Shown in pieces: positions 36,008-45,471 of a stretch of DNA of 64,000 nt; position 1 is the stretch's first letter; each line of letters opens with the position of its first letter. A program made the translations under genes and the position numbers. This DNA is from Nonomuraea jiangxiensis (GTDB lineage: Bacteria; Actinomycetota; Actinomycetes; Streptosporangiales; Streptosporangiaceae): NCBI RefSeq assembly GCF_900099965.1, contig NZ_FNDJ01000006.1, forward strand, positions 267,320-331,319, given 5' to 3'. Under the pieces are notes generated by a model. It saw only the letters and a program-made list of their open reading frames with translations, ran no database searches and was not told the DNA's origin.

Positions 36008-36547
36008 ATGCTTTCCCCCGTGACCGCAGATGAGACTCCTGTTCCTGTTGTGCATGTCCTTCAGCTGGACGTGCTGGTGGATTACCACCAGACATATCTC
36101 GTGGATGAGGGATGTAGCGCGGGCTGGATTGATGGCGCGTCGAGCCATCCTGTCGGGATCGTCCAAGTGGCGGAAGGCACCGCCCTCCTGACTGTGGGCC
36201 TTCAGTGGGGAAGGATGGGGTTCACGGTAGCTGTCGCCGATCAAGATCCTCGTGCTGACTTCGACGGCTACGAAGACATCGTCGAGATCAGCTATGAGTC
36301 CCCATCGGGCCGGGTTTTTCTGGAGGAGTGGGGAGGGGGAACGACACATGCTCTTCCGCCGCTGCCCGCCGGTCCCGGAACGTACCGTTTGCGATACCAC
36401 GCCAGAGGTATGGACGAGGAAAGCTGGGATGAAATAGACGAGCACTACCTTCTGCAGATCTGGCCTCAGCCGCAGAGTGATCCCGCTGTCCTCAAATCAA
36501 CAAGTCGGCTCTTTGAATACTGGCTGAGCTCTGAACGATCTCGTTAA
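36008..36547 (+). CDS. Hypothetical protein (island cargo)
   Basis: The 179-residue acidic soluble protein (VHVLQLDVLVDYHQTYLVDE ... GTYRLRYHARGMDEESW ... YLLQIWPQP) looks like a beta-sandwich or immunity-type protein. I do not recognise a named family. It starts at ATG 36008 or GTG 36020; longer frames upstream are shadows. It ends just before an integrase relic. Confidence 0.6.
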   Translation: MLSPVTADETPVPVVHVLQLDVLVDYHQTYLVDEGCSAGWIDGASSHPVGIVQVAEGTALLTVGLQWGRMGFTVAVADQDPRADFDGYEDIVEISYESPSGRVFLEEWGGGTTHALPPLPAGPGTYRLRYHARGMDEESWDEIDEHYLLQIWPQPQSDPAVLKSTSRLFEYWLSSERSR

Positions 36548-36553
36548 GCTGGT

Positions 36554-36745
36554 GTGGAATACTACGTCCTTCGACCGGTCGAAGACATCGCCCTACGCAG
36601 GGAGGACTGCGACCTCCGGTGTAGGGTTCGGGACAGCTTCTCATTGATGTCTCCCCCCCGAGGTCAAAGTCCCATGGACGAACAACGGCGACGCCCACGA
36701 GCAACGCGGGCTCAAGCATCGCGGACGGGCCTTTAGCGTTTCAGG
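36554..36745 (+). pseudogene. Tyrosine integrase relic 1
   Basis: The frame reads 'YYVLRPVEDIALRREDCDLR', the Arg-containing part of a tyrosine recombinase core. It then continues in shifted frames as PRGQSPMDEQRRRP, matching the region after the first catalytic Arg in relics 2 and 3. Both the N-terminal DNA-binding part and the HxxR...Y part are gone. Confidence 0.72.
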
Positions 36746-36803
36746 GCGGCATCGTCCCGCGCTCATCCCGGATCGCGGGCGTCTATCTGGGGAGAAACGC
36801 CCC

Positions 36804-37404
36804 ATGATCCATCCCGGCGCGGCGTTCGCCGAGGCGATGGGTGCCGCTGGAGGTGCCGACCGACAACGGCAAGCAGTGCACAGGCCGGTTCGGCGGGCCG
36901 AAGGCGGGCGAGGTGCTGTTCGAGCGCGTCCGCCGCGAGAACGGCATCAAGTCGCGTCACAGCGCGCCGCGCACTATGACGACGATGGGCAAGATCGAGC
37001 AGTTCCATCAGAGCGTGCGCCGCAAGCTGCTGACCGAGGCGCTGCCGTTCGCCTCGTTCGAGACTACTCAAACTGAGATCGACGCGTTCGCGGACCATTA
37101 CAACACCGCTCGCCCGCATCCGGCGCTGGACATGGCTTCCCCCCGGAGGCCGGTCACCCGCCTTCGACGCCCCCGACCACTGCGGCCCGCCCACGGCCCT
37201 GCATCATCGGCCCTGACCCTAATTTCCGGCACGCCCCTGTTTGCCCTCACACCGCTGACGGCTGACATCTCCCCCGGAAGAACAATCTTCCTACCAGGAG
37301 AAAGAACCACACCCCGGTCGCAGCCGAGGACTGTCGCCGGCATCACCCGTCTGCCACCGTGCTCAACGTCAGACCCGAGCCGCACCACCAGCGCCGGGGG
37401 CTAG
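36804..37404 (+). pseudogene. IS481-like transposase relic
   Basis: The second half of a DDE (rve) transposase is visible: 'VPLEVPTDNGKQCTGRFGGPKAGEVLFERVRRENGI', then the catalytic Glu in GKIEQFHQSVRRKLL and the end 'HYNTARPHPALDMASP'. The preceding 'GAAFAEAMG' lies in another frame, so there is a frameshift near 36840. The HTH part and the first Asp are missing. No terminal repeats were found. The sequence fits the IS481 group best; IS3-like is possible. Confidence 0.75.
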
Positions 37405-37424
37405 CTTCGCAAAGGTAGGAATGC

Positions 37425-37658
37425 ATGAACGCAGAAGCACAGATCATCGACCTCATGACGCGTATCCGGGCACTCGAAACCCACACCGCTCAGGTGATAG
37501 CCGACCTCACCGACTTGCGAGCCGAGATGAGACAAGACGTTGCCGCGCTCAACGACGAGCTAGCCGGCCTGCGACGGCACATGGACGAGCACTTCACCTG
37601 CATCCGGTCCGAACTGCTACACCGATTCCGCGTCATCCAAGGCGAAGTGATCGCCTAA
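37425..37658 (+). CDS. Small coiled-coil protein
   Basis: The 77-residue protein has heptad-like spacing over most of its length (LMTRIRALETHTAQVIADLT, then MRQDVAALNDELAGLRRHMD). It is predicted to be a soluble coiled coil. AGGTAGGA precedes the ATG closely. Proteins of this shape occur near integrated elements, but no function is known. A hairpin follows 39 bases after its stop. Confidence 0.55.
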   Translation: MNAEAQIIDLMTRIRALETHTAQVIADLTDLRAEMRQDVAALNDELAGLRRHMDEHFTCIRSELLHRFRVIQGEVIA

Positions 37659-37696
37659 CCCACGGTGCCTGCGACCGCCGGACAACGCCAAGGCCC

Positions 37697-37734
37697 CGGG
37701 ATGAGTTCCGTGCCGTACACGAGGACTCATCCCG
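37697..37734 (+). terminator. Hairpin after the coiled-coil gene
   Basis: CGGGATGAGT (37697-37706) pairs perfectly with ACTCATCCCG (37725-37734). GTG and CAC can pair inside the 18-base loop. The position after the stop at 37658 suggests a terminator. Confidence 0.5.
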
Positions 37735-38022
37735 ACCCGATGCTTCTGAACAGGCCCTAGCCGAGGCGAACGCCGTCGAGGTCGACCGGCTGGTCAGCTC
37801 GATCGGCACCATAACTCTCGCCAACCGTGCCACGTCGACCGGGTGGTTCTGATGGTCGATCCGGTTGATCGGGGCGTGTAACGAGCATCGAAGGGCTTGG
37901 GTCTGGAGTTCATATCGCCCGATGCGGCCCCGCAAGCTCGAGCCGCGCGCCTGCGCCTGCGCCGCCGCCTTGATTGAAGGTGCACCGTACCGACCTTGTC
38001 GTGATCGCTTGCCTATGCTTAT

Positions 38023-38349
38023 GTGTTCGGGGTGAGTCGTGATTCCGATATAGGCGGACGTCTCCAACCTGTTCCGGCGAAGGTGAACCCGGCAGGCGGG
38101 AGGCTGAACCACATCACACTGCTCCTTGCCCTGGGAGCGGTGCCCCTTTTGCTCGCCAATTGGTTCATCGTTGCCGTGATCATTGGACGCAACTGCGCTC
38201 TAATATATGAGGGCGGCAACATAACGGAATGTGTTGGCGGACTTTCAGAGGAAGAGATGACCGCCGCATCGGCAGTGATCGCGCTGGTGCTACTTGTCAT
38301 CCAGATAGGTCTGATCGTCCCAATGCGCCGGCGCGCCCGCGGCGCTTAG
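38023..38349 (+). CDS. Two-helix membrane protein
   Basis: The 108-residue protein has two clear hydrophobic segments (about 32-55, LLLALGAVPLLLANWFIVAV; about 82-100, ASAVIALVLLVIQIGLIVPM) joined by an external loop with two Cys that could form a disulfide. The basic C-terminus (RRRARGA) suggests that the ends are inside. GTG starts at 38023 or 38032 are both possible. TATGCT at 38013-38018 may be its -10 element. The function is unknown. Confidence 0.5.
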   Translation: MFGVSRDSDIGGRLQPVPAKVNPAGGRLNHITLLLALGAVPLLLANWFIVAVIIGRNCALIYEGGNITECVGGLSEEEMTAASAVIALVLLVIQIGLIVPMRRRARGA

Positions 38350-38573
38350 CGGATTTTCTGAACGGCTGTGGAGCGCCTCGTATTGCAGCCCGAGCCGCAA
38401 CCCTGGAGGCTCGCCGATCGCTTCTATATCGGGATCGCTCGTTCGTGATCAACGACGGAATGTCCATCTTGCCGCGACGGTCTCGGCGGGGTGGTCCTTA
38501 TGCGGGGTCGTTAGATCGAGCCGCCGAAAAGCGTGATCACGATGAGATCTGCTGCTGCGAGGATCCCTAGCTT

Positions 38574-39386
38574 ATGAGGCAAAGAATGGCCGTGGTGGTT
38601 CTCCTGGTGGCTGCATCCACGGTTACCGCAGGGCCAGCCGTACGGGCCGATGCCGTGATGGATCCGGCCGACGCTATTCAGCGCCAGCTCGTACCGAACC
38701 ATGGGGTCAAGATCGTCCAGCGTAACCGGATGAACTGGCTCGGCAGTTGGTCTTCCCACAAGCCGGTGCGCGGCATCGTGGGGTTCGGCAAGGGCAAGAT
38801 CGTGGCCACAGACCTGACGAACTTCAACGTGGGACGCCACGGGACCCGCAACATCTGCATCGGAAAGCGGGGCTACCAGTTGTACACCAAGACCGACCCC
38901 GACTGGCCGCTGCCGCCGGGCAAGAGTTGGGTCACGTACGAGTGGCCGTGCCAGCTCGTTCTGAAGTCCGGCCACCATGTCAGCCTCAGCGACCCGGCCA
39001 CGCTAAGAGCCGTGTTGGCCACCACCGCGCGCAAGCGGCCCGCCGGAGTTTACGACGGTGTGCGGACCACCCTCTACGAGGGCACCATCACCTTCGCGCA
39101 ACTCCACAAGGTGAACCCGGCCATGCGCATCGGCCTCCGCAGCAAGCCCACCGGCAAGTACGCCTCCTGGAAGGTGTCCTGGCGGTTGTGGATCGGCCGT
39201 GACCAGCTCGTCCGCAGAGCATGGAGCGCTTGGCGCGACCCGAACGACAGCCCCGACAAGTCCGCCAGAGACGACCCGTACTACGCCTTCGAGGAGGATC
39301 TCCGGTTGTCGGACTGGGGGATGAAGGTGGACATCCAGCCCCCGCCCGCGGATGAGACGATTTCGTCGGAGGAGTTGTATGACTGA
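38574..39386 (+). CDS. Secreted hypothetical protein
   Basis: The 270-residue protein has a Sec signal peptide (MRQRMAVVVLLVAASTVTAG, cleavage near RADA). A domain rich in Trp, Gly and basic residues follows (MNWLGSWSSHKPVRGIVGFG, 'SWVTYEWPCQLVLKSGHHVS') with two Cys near residues 99 and 127. An acidic tail ends the protein. No enzyme motif is seen. Short actinomycete secreted proteins of this kind are often wall-associated. The gene is intact, unlike most neighbours. Confidence 0.65.
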   Translation: MRQRMAVVVLLVAASTVTAGPAVRADAVMDPADAIQRQLVPNHGVKIVQRNRMNWLGSWSSHKPVRGIVGFGKGKIVATDLTNFNVGRHGTRNICIGKRGYQLYTKTDPDWPLPPGKSWVTYEWPCQLVLKSGHHVSLSDPATLRAVLATTARKRPAGVYDGVRTTLYEGTITFAQLHKVNPAMRIGLRSKPTGKYASWKVSWRLWIGRDQLVRRAWSAWRDPNDSPDKSARDDPYYAFEEDLRLSDWGMKVDIQPPPADETISSEELYD

Positions 39387-39403
39387 CCCGAACGCCTCGC
39401 CGA

Positions 39404-39482
39404 CCTGATCACCCGTCTGCCATCGACCCGCCCGAAGGGGAGGCTGATCTGGTCCGGGTCGATGGTGAGCGGGATGATCAGG
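39404..39482. repeat. Palindromic repeat element, copy 2 (short form)
   Basis: The ends form one hairpin: CCTGATCACCCGTCTGCC at 39404 pairs with the closing GGATGATCAGG-side arm ending at 39482, continuing through CATCGACCCG/CGGGTCGATG. The inner stem of copy 3 is missing. Similarity to copy 3 continues to about 39560. Confidence 0.65.
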
Positions 39483-39574
39483 ATTCACCTCAGCCGCCTG
39501 CAGACCTGGACCTCGCGAGTGATGATCATCCGGGAGCCGGAGAGCCCCTGCCGGAGGCATAGAGCATTGTTACC

Positions 39575-39925
39575 TTGTGCGCCATGAGTTCAACGGCGCG
39601 GGCGTTCAATGAACGCGGCGATTCTGTGGAGAACCCGAGTTCAGACGACCTGCATGCCCTGCTGCGCGGATTGACCATGTCCAACCGTTTCCTCGTGGTC
39701 GAGCGCCTGGACGCAGAAAATGATGAGTACTACATGCAGGCTTACCTACGGGATGACGGGGCCTACTGGCTGGAGTATCGCGACGGCAGCATGGACGCAC
39801 ACTTCCGCGCTTCCAGCCGGACACTGCCGATTCTGGCGCAGATCTTCACCATGTGGTTCTACCGGTTGCCTGGGTGGCGGGAGACGCTGACTTGGACTGC
39901 TTGGCCGGACGAGTCCGAAGACTAG
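39575..39925 (+). CDS. Small hypothetical protein (immunity-like style)
   Basis: The 116-residue acidic protein contains 'FLVVERLDAENDEYYMQAYLRDDGAYWLEYRDGSMDAHF' and a Trp-rich C-terminus. This YYMQ...EYRDGS pattern is common in small actinomycete proteins of unknown function, and the acidity and size resemble immunity proteins. The start is the ATG at 39575 or 39584. It lies just before integrase relic 2. Confidence 0.55.
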   Translation: MCAMSSTARAFNERGDSVENPSSDDLHALLRGLTMSNRFLVVERLDAENDEYYMQAYLRDDGAYWLEYRDGSMDAHFRASSRTLPILAQIFTMWFYRLPGWRETLTWTAWPDESED

Positions 39926-39934
39926 CGCGTCGGT

Positions 39935-40400
39935 GTGCCGATGGTCGGCGCGTTGGGTGAGTACGCCGTGGAACTGGAGGAGCTTTCGGCAAATCCTCTG
40001 CACCGGATCAAGTGGAAGCCCCCCAAGACCACCGAGACGGTAGATCCTCGGATCGTGGTCAACCCTCGTCAGGCGCAAGAGCTGCTGACCGTGGTGACCT
40101 ACGTGGGCCGGCGAGGCGTGGTCGGCGGCTCAGGGGCCTCGTTCACGTGCATGTACTACGCCGCTCTCCGGCCTGCCGAGGCCATCGCCCTGCGCCGGGA
40201 AGACTGCAACCTCCCGAAGACAGGCTGGGGATGCCTCATCGACGTCTCGGCCCGAGGTCAACACCCAGTGGACGGACACCAGCGACGCCCACGAGGAACA
40301 CGGACTCAAGCACCGCGGACGGGATGACGTCCGGCCCGTGCCCATCCCGCCCACCCCGGTCATGATCCTCCGTGACCACTGGCCGGGCGTCTCAGCCCCG
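39935..40400 (+). pseudogene. Tyrosine integrase relic 2
   Basis: The frame opens in mid-protein with 'EYAVELEELSANPLHRIKWK', then 'NPRQAQELLTVVTYVGRRG' and 'MYYAALRPAEAIALRREDCN' holding the first catalytic Arg. After 'GWGCLIDVSARGQ' the reading shifts, and the next frame continues VNTQWTDTSDAHEEHGLKHR and DVRPVPIPP. The N-terminal half and the C-terminal HxxR...Y are absent. Confidence 0.82.
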
Positions 40401-40598
40401 GATGTGACCGAACGAGCGGGCCACGGCGTCAATGTCCTCCTGAGGTCTGCGCCAAGTGCATCGACGGCCAACAGGAGATCGCCAACCAGTGGATCGGCGA
40501 CGCCCTCGCCGCATGATCGTCCAGCACTACATCGGAGGGTCCCGGAACCTCGCCTGGGACCGTTCCGGGCTTGTCGCGCTGCCCATCGACGGCGAAGG

Positions 40599-41141
40599 CT
40601 ACGGCAAGGTTCCCTTGAGCGCGGGACTACAGCCCGTCTCCTCACGACGAATCAGCGCCAAGAACGTAACCAGCACTGCGCCCGCCAAATAGTGCAGGAT
40701 CGGCCCGGACTCGACGATGTCCCAACCACCGAAACGGAGCGTGTCCGTACAGCCGTCCGAGATGATCTCAACGGCGTATGGGATGGTGAACACCCCGGCG
40801 ATGACCAGGAACAGCGCCGCCGTCAGCCACGCGGCGGCTATGCCCCACCTGCCCCGAAGAGCGAGAGTCGCACATAACCCGAGCGCCATCACGGCGGTGG
40901 GCCAGCCGTTCAACTCCGCAGAGATGGTCTGCCAGTTGATCTCTATCAGCCAGCCGACATCCGTAAAAACTATCGGCTCGGAACTTAAGGGGCAGACAAA
41001 GCCTTGCGTTGAGTAGGTCGGCCCTTCGGGGAAGTACAACGAGAAAGTACGCAAGGCGGGAGCCGCCAGAGCCGCCACGGTCAACAAGGGCACCCCACAG
41101 CGCGGTGGAATCGCCGATAACGGAAGCAAGATCGCCGCCAT
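40599..41141 (-). CDS. Multi-pass membrane protein
   Basis: The 180-residue protein has about four or five hydrophobic stretches (LLTVAALAAPALRTFSLYF; PTAVMALGLCATLALRG; WGIAAAWLTAALFLVIAGVF; LHYLAGAVLVTFLALI) with an external loop containing Cys. No family is recognised. The start near 41141 is followed by a very hydrophobic first helix. It lies between integrase relic 2 and the itaconate-type operon. Confidence 0.55.
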   Translation of the reverse strand: MAAILLPLSAIPPRCGVPLLTVAALAAPALRTFSLYFPEGPTYSTQGFVCPLSSEPIVFTDVGWLIEINWQTISAELNGWPTAVMALGLCATLALRGRWGIAAAWLTAALFLVIAGVFTIPYAVEIISDGCTDTLRFGGWDIVESGPILHYLAGAVLVTFLALIRREETGCSPALKGTLP

Positions 41142-41593
41142 GTGGTCGTAGATGGGGGCGCCCAGCCTAGATCATCTCTCGCACGCACGTCAGCCTCGCC
41201 GCATGATCACCCAGCCCACCCCGAAGGGTCCCGGGGAAACGCCCTGTGATCCTTTCCGGGCATATTCCGGGACCTGCGACATCGGGCCGCTCACAGCGGC
41301 ATCCGGCTGCACACCCCTGAAACGCAGAAGAGGCCGCGAGCCCGAGGCCGCGGCCTGGATCGAGCACGCACTGCCCCTACATCGTCGGGTCTCAGCCTAC
41401 GCCAGATGCCGGTCCCCACTCACGTGGGGTGATCCGGCGCTTCGATGTTCGACCGCATATGGATGGTCGGCGCATGTTGACCGGTACCTAACCCTCAGCG
41501 GGAAGAAACTTCGCGGTGTGAAAAGACTTTCGAGAATGAAAACTGCGCCGTGAGTGGCAGAGTACGTTGGAGGCGACCGAAAAGGTGGTCGAC
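41142..41593. other. Region upstream of the catabolic operon
   Basis: No gene is convincing in about 450 bases. A segment near 41198 (CCGCATGATCACCCAG, then GAAGGGTCCCGG) resembles 40506 (CCGCATGATCGTCCAG, then GGAGGGTCCCGG), so another short repeat is present. The promoter of the operon should lie here, but I cannot point to it with confidence. No regulator gene is adjacent. Confidence 0.45.
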
Positions 41594-42136
41594 ATGAGGA
41601 CCGAATCGGAGCGCGTCTCGTGGTCGGGCCGATACTTCGAGGACTTCTCGGTGGGTGAGGTGTATCGGCACCCGCTGGGACGTACGGTGACCGCCACAGA
41701 CAACGTCTGGCAGGCCCTGCTCACGCAGAACACCATGCCGGTGCACTTCGACGCCCACTACGCCGCCCAGACCGAGTTCGGGCGACGCCTGGTGGACTCG
41801 ACGTTCACGCTGGCGCTGGTCACGGGCCAGAGCGTGACGGATGTCTCGCAGCACGTGATGGCCAACCTGGGCTGGGATCAGGTGCGGCTGCCGAACCCGG
41901 TGTTCGAGGGCGACACGATCTACTCGCAGTCGGAGGTGCTGTCGGTCCGGGAGTCGCGGTCGCGGCCCGACGTGGGGATCGTGACGGTCCGTACGGTCGG
42001 CTTCAACCACCGCGGTGAGGTCGTCATCGTGTTCGAGCGCACCATGATGATCTACCGCCGGGGCCACGGCCCGGACGTGACCGCCGTACGGCCGGTGTGG
42101 GACGAGCGGGCACGGCGGGCGGTGCAGCCGCCATGA
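41594..42136 (+). CDS. MaoC-like hydratase, candidate itaconyl-/mesaconyl-CoA hydratase (Ich/RipB type)
   Basis: This 180-residue hot-dog-fold protein has the hydratase-2 type motif in 'NTMPVHFDAHYAAQTEFGRR' (Asp/His pair). The opening YFEDFSVGEVYRHPLGRTVT and the end 'RPDVGIVTVRTVGFNHRGEVV' resemble the group that hydrates itaconyl-CoA or mesaconyl-CoA to citramalyl-CoA (RipB; Rv2499c). It starts at the ATG at 41594 behind AAAGGTGG; a TTG at 41567 is possible. Its stop overlaps the CitE-like gene start (ATGA, 42133-42136). Substrate is inferred from the gene set. Confidence 0.82.
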   Translation: MRTESERVSWSGRYFEDFSVGEVYRHPLGRTVTATDNVWQALLTQNTMPVHFDAHYAAQTEFGRRLVDSTFTLALVTGQSVTDVSQHVMANLGWDQVRLPNPVFEGDTIYSQSEVLSVRESRSRPDVGIVTVRTVGFNHRGEVVIVFERTMMIYRRGHGPDVTAVRPVWDERARRAVQPP

Positions 42137-42918
42137 GGGCCAGATCGTGGCTGTTCACGCCCGGTGACCGTCCCGATCGGTTCGGCAAGGCGGCGGCCGC
42201 CGGGGCGGATGTCGCGATCCTCGACCTCGAGGACGCCGTCGCGCCCGAGGCCAAGGCCGGTGCCCGCGACGCCGTCGCCGCGGCGCTGGGCGAACTGCAG
42301 GCGTACGTGCGCGTCAACGGGGCGGAAACCCCGTGGCACGAGGAGGACCTGCGCGCGGTCGCCGGCCGACCGGGCCTGCTGGGCGTGATGCTGCCCAAGG
42401 CCGAGACACCCGACGTGCTCGACGGCCTCGGCGTGCCGGTGGTCGCGCTCGTGGAGACAGCCCTGGGGGTGGAGAACGCCGCCCTCATCGCCGCCCGGCC
42501 GGATGTCGTCCGGCTCGCGTTCGGCAGCGTGGACTTCGCGCTCGACATCGGCGCGACGGAGGACGACTTCCTCTACGCGCGCTCCCGTCTGGTCGTGGTC
42601 TCCCGTGCGTGCAGGATCGGCGCGCCGGTGGACGGGGTCACCACCGACCTCGACGACCCCGACCGCACCATGGCGGACGCTCGGCGGGCCCGGGCCCTGG
42701 GCTTCGCCGGCAAGATGTGCCTGCATCCTCGCCAGGTCGGCCTGGTCAACCGCGCGTTCTCCCCCTCGGAGGCGGAGCTCGCGTGGGCCAGGCAGGTGGT
42801 GGCGGCCGCGGGCGGGGGCGGCGCCGTTCGCGTCGGCGGGCAGATGATCGACAAGCCGCGGCTGGAGTCGGCCCGCCGGCTGCTGGAGCAGGAGGACCCG
42901 GAGGCCGGGCCGCCGTAG
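42133..42918 (+). CDS. CitE-like CoA lyase, candidate citramalyl-CoA lyase (Ccl/RipC type)
   Basis: The 261-residue TIM-barrel lyase of the HpcH/HpaI-CitE family opens with RARSWLFTPGDRPDRFGKAA. It has the metal and substrate motifs 'AILDLEDAV', 'VALVETALGVENA', 'FGSVDFALDIG' and 'GKMCLHPRQV'. It is a stand-alone CitE without citrate lyase partners, so it probably splits a 3-hydroxyacyl-CoA such as citramalyl-CoA into acetyl-CoA and pyruvate (as RipC and Rv2498c do). It is coupled to the MaoC gene and followed by a CoA-transferase, which supports that reaction order. Confidence 0.88.
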   Translation: MRARSWLFTPGDRPDRFGKAAAAGADVAILDLEDAVAPEAKAGARDAVAAALGELQAYVRVNGAETPWHEEDLRAVAGRPGLLGVMLPKAETPDVLDGLGVPVVALVETALGVENAALIAARPDVVRLAFGSVDFALDIGATEDDFLYARSRLVVVSRACRIGAPVDGVTTDLDDPDRTMADARRARALGFAGKMCLHPRQVGLVNRAFSPSEAELAWARQVVAAAGGGGAVRVGGQMIDKPRLESARRLLEQEDPEAGPP

Positions 42919-42943
42919 CGACCGCGGTCCACCAGGAGGTGTC

Positions 42944-44203
42944 ATGAACGCGCCGACCGACGTGCTGGGCCTGATCAGCGACGGTTCGGACCTGATCGTG
43001 CCGATCCACCACGGCGAACCGCACACCGTCATCGACGCCCTGGAGGAACACGCCAAGCGATTCACCGGGGTGCGGATCCACCAGATGGACCCGGCCCGCG
43101 AGCACCCCTACATCGCCGGGAAGTTCCCGGGGCACCTGACCCACGTCAGTTACTACCTCGGGCCCGGATGCCGGCAGGCGTACTGGAACGGCACCTGCGA
43201 GCTCGTCCCCGCGCACTTCAGCGAGGTGCCACGGCTCCTGCGCGAGCGCACCCGGCACTCCCTGGTACTGGCCGCTGCGACCATGCCCGACGAGCACGGC
43301 TACTTCAGTCTGGGCACCAACGCGGACTACGTGTCCGCCTTCATCGGCGAGGTGCCGTTCTTCCTGGAGGCCAACCCGCGCATGCCGCGCACGTACGGGG
43401 AGAACCAGATCCACGTCAGCCAGGTCGCCGGCTGGTGCGCCGCCGACTACCCGCTGGAGGAGACCCAGCCGGCCGTACCGGACGACCGGGACCGGCGTAT
43501 CGCCGAGCTGGTGGCCGAACGTGTCCCGGACGGGGCGTGCCTGCAGATCGGCGTCGGCCGCATCCCCAACGCGCTGCTGTCCGCGCTGGCCGGCCACCGT
43601 GATCTGGGCGTGCACACCGAGGCCATGTCCGACGGCGTCATGCACCTGGCCGAACGGGGCGTCATCACCGGCACCAGGAAGCAGCAGCATCGCAACAAGC
43701 ACGTCGCCACGTTCTGCATCGGCACCCGGCGCTTCTTCGACTGGCTCGACGGCAACGCCTCGGTGGCGATGCTGCCGGTCGACTGGGTCAACGACCCCCG
43801 CGTCGTGGCCCGCGAACCCGCCATGATGTCGATCAACGCCACCAGCGAGGTCGACCTCATGGGCCAGGCGGCCAGCGAGACCATCGCGGGCCGTTACTGG
43901 TCGGGATCGGGCGGGCAGGCCGACTTCGCCCGCGGCGCCATGTACTCCGCCGGCGGCCGCGCCTTCCTGGTGACCCACGCGGCCACCGGCGACGGCACAA
44001 GCCGCATCAAGGCCCAGCTCGGCCCGGCCACCCCGGTCACCACCCTGAAGAACACCATCGACCACGTCGTCACCGAGTACGGCGTCGCGGAACTCCGCGG
44101 CCGCAGCCTCTCCCAGCGGGCCACGGCGCTGATCGCCATCGCCCATCCCGACCACCGCGACCGGCTCGCCTTCGAGGCCCGCCGCGCCGGCCTGCTGCAC
44201 TGA
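42944..44203 (+). CDS. Acetyl-CoA hydrolase/transferase family CoA-transferase (Cat1/RipA type)
   Basis: The 419-residue protein follows AGGAGG. Motifs of the acetyl-CoA hydrolase/4-hydroxybutyrate CoA-transferase family are present, including 'GIGVGRIPNA'-like GCLQIGVGRIPNALL and the catalytic Glu in 'GVHTEAMSDG'. 'TLKNTIDHVVTEYGVAELRG' closes the second domain. In Yersinia, RipA of this family activates itaconate to itaconyl-CoA. Here it lies beside MaoC and CitE genes, so the same role is likely; succinate, butyrate or acetate are other possible acceptors. It would act first in the pathway although it is third in the operon. Confidence 0.88.
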   Translation: MNAPTDVLGLISDGSDLIVPIHHGEPHTVIDALEEHAKRFTGVRIHQMDPAREHPYIAGKFPGHLTHVSYYLGPGCRQAYWNGTCELVPAHFSEVPRLLRERTRHSLVLAAATMPDEHGYFSLGTNADYVSAFIGEVPFFLEANPRMPRTYGENQIHVSQVAGWCAADYPLEETQPAVPDDRDRRIAELVAERVPDGACLQIGVGRIPNALLSALAGHRDLGVHTEAMSDGVMHLAERGVITGTRKQQHRNKHVATFCIGTRRFFDWLDGNASVAMLPVDWVNDPRVVAREPAMMSINATSEVDLMGQAASETIAGRYWSGSGGQADFARGAMYSAGGRAFLVTHAATGDGTSRIKAQLGPATPVTTLKNTIDHVVTEYGVAELRGRSLSQRATALIAIAHPDHRDRLAFEARRAGLLH

Positions 44204-44219
44204 GACGAGGGACCAGGTC

Positions 44220-45407
44220 ATGACCGACATCGCCATCCACGACACCGACACCGCCCACCAGCGGCTCCGCGTGCAGGTACGCGAGCTGTGCGACCGCTTC
44301 GGCGGCGACTACTGGCGCGCCCGCGATCGTGAACGGGCCTACCCGGAGGAGTTCGTCCGTGCCCTCACCGAGGCCGGTTACCTGTCGGTGCTCATCCCGA
44401 AGGAGTACGGCGGGCTGGGGATGGGCGTCACCGAGGGCGGCATCATCCTCCAGGAGATCAACCGCTCGGGCGGGCATGCGGCCGCCTGTCACGCGCAGAT
44501 GTACACGATGGCCGCGCTGCTGCGGCACGGCAGCGACGAGCAGCGGCGGCGCTACCTGCCCGAGATCGCCCGCGGCCGGCTGCGGCTGCAGGCCTTCTCC
44601 ATCACCGAACCCGAGGCCGGCTCCAACACCCCGGAGATCCGCACCACCGCCGTGCCCGACGGCGCCGGCTATGTGGTGACCGGCCACAAGAACTGGACCA
44701 GCCGCATCGTGCAGTCCGACCTGCTGATGCTGCTGGCCCGCACCCAGCCGCTGCCCGAGGACCCGGCAGAACGAGCCGAGGGCATCAGCCTGTTCCTCGT
44801 CGACCTGCGCAAGGTCCGCGATGAACAGCCGGACACGCTGGTCGTCGAGCCGGTGCGCACCATGTTCAACTACGCCACCAACCAGGTCTGGTACAAGGGC
44901 ATGCGGATCCCCGCCGACAGCCTGATCGGCACGGAGGGTGAGGGCTTCCGCTACGTGATCGACGGCTGGAACGCCGAACGCATCCTGCTCGCCTCCGAGG
45001 CCATCGGCGACGGCTACTGGTTCCTGGACCGGGCGATCGACTACGCCAACCGGCGTTCCGTCTTCGGCCATCCCATCGGCGCCGACCAGGGCGTGCAGTT
45101 CCCGCTGGCCCGCGCCTACACCCAGGTCGCCGCCGCCGACCAGATGCGCACCCGTGCGGCGGCCCTGTTCGACAGCGGGCAGCACTGCGGCGCCGAGGCG
45201 AACACGGCCAAGTTCCTGGCCAGCGAGGCCAGCTGGCAGGCGGCCAACGTCTGCCTGGACACCCACGGCGGCAACGGGTTCGTCGACAGCTGGGACGTCG
45301 AACGCAAGTTCCGCGAGACCCGCGTGTACGAGGTCGCCCCGGTCAACAACAACCTGATCCTGGCCTTCCTCGGGCAGCACGTGCTCGGACTGCCCCGCTC
45401 GTACTGA
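44220..45407 (+). CDS. Acyl-CoA dehydrogenase
   Basis: This 395-residue flavoenzyme has 'LQAFSITEPEAGSNTPEIRT' and 'VTGHKNWTSRIVQSD' (FAD and substrate contacts). The C-terminal domain has 'CLDTHGGNGFVDSWDVERKFRETRVYE', in which a Glu follows Tyr at the usual base position. The tail YEVAPVNNNLILAFLG differs from the common YEGT. It starts 16 bases after the CoA-transferase gene, so it is in the operon. It could make an unsaturated acyl-CoA for the MaoC enzyme (for example methylsuccinyl-CoA to mesaconyl-CoA), but its substrate is unproven. Confidence 0.92.
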   Translation: MTDIAIHDTDTAHQRLRVQVRELCDRFGGDYWRARDRERAYPEEFVRALTEAGYLSVLIPKEYGGLGMGVTEGGIILQEINRSGGHAAACHAQMYTMAALLRHGSDEQRRRYLPEIARGRLRLQAFSITEPEAGSNTPEIRTTAVPDGAGYVVTGHKNWTSRIVQSDLLMLLARTQPLPEDPAERAEGISLFLVDLRKVRDEQPDTLVVEPVRTMFNYATNQVWYKGMRIPADSLIGTEGEGFRYVIDGWNAERILLASEAIGDGYWFLDRAIDYANRRSVFGHPIGADQGVQFPLARAYTQVAAADQMRTRAAALFDSGQHCGAEANTAKFLASEASWQAANVCLDTHGGNGFVDSWDVERKFRETRVYEVAPVNNNLILAFLGQHVLGLPRSY

Positions 45408-45471
45408 CGGTTCATGATCATCACGCGGCCGGATCGGTCGCCGACACCGACAAACGAGGAAGGTTCGGAAA

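Noticed and set aside
41152..41553. A 133-codon plus-strand frame upstream of the MaoC gene
   Set aside because: No ribosome-binding site, irregular composition and no recognisable motif; it covers short dispersed repeats.
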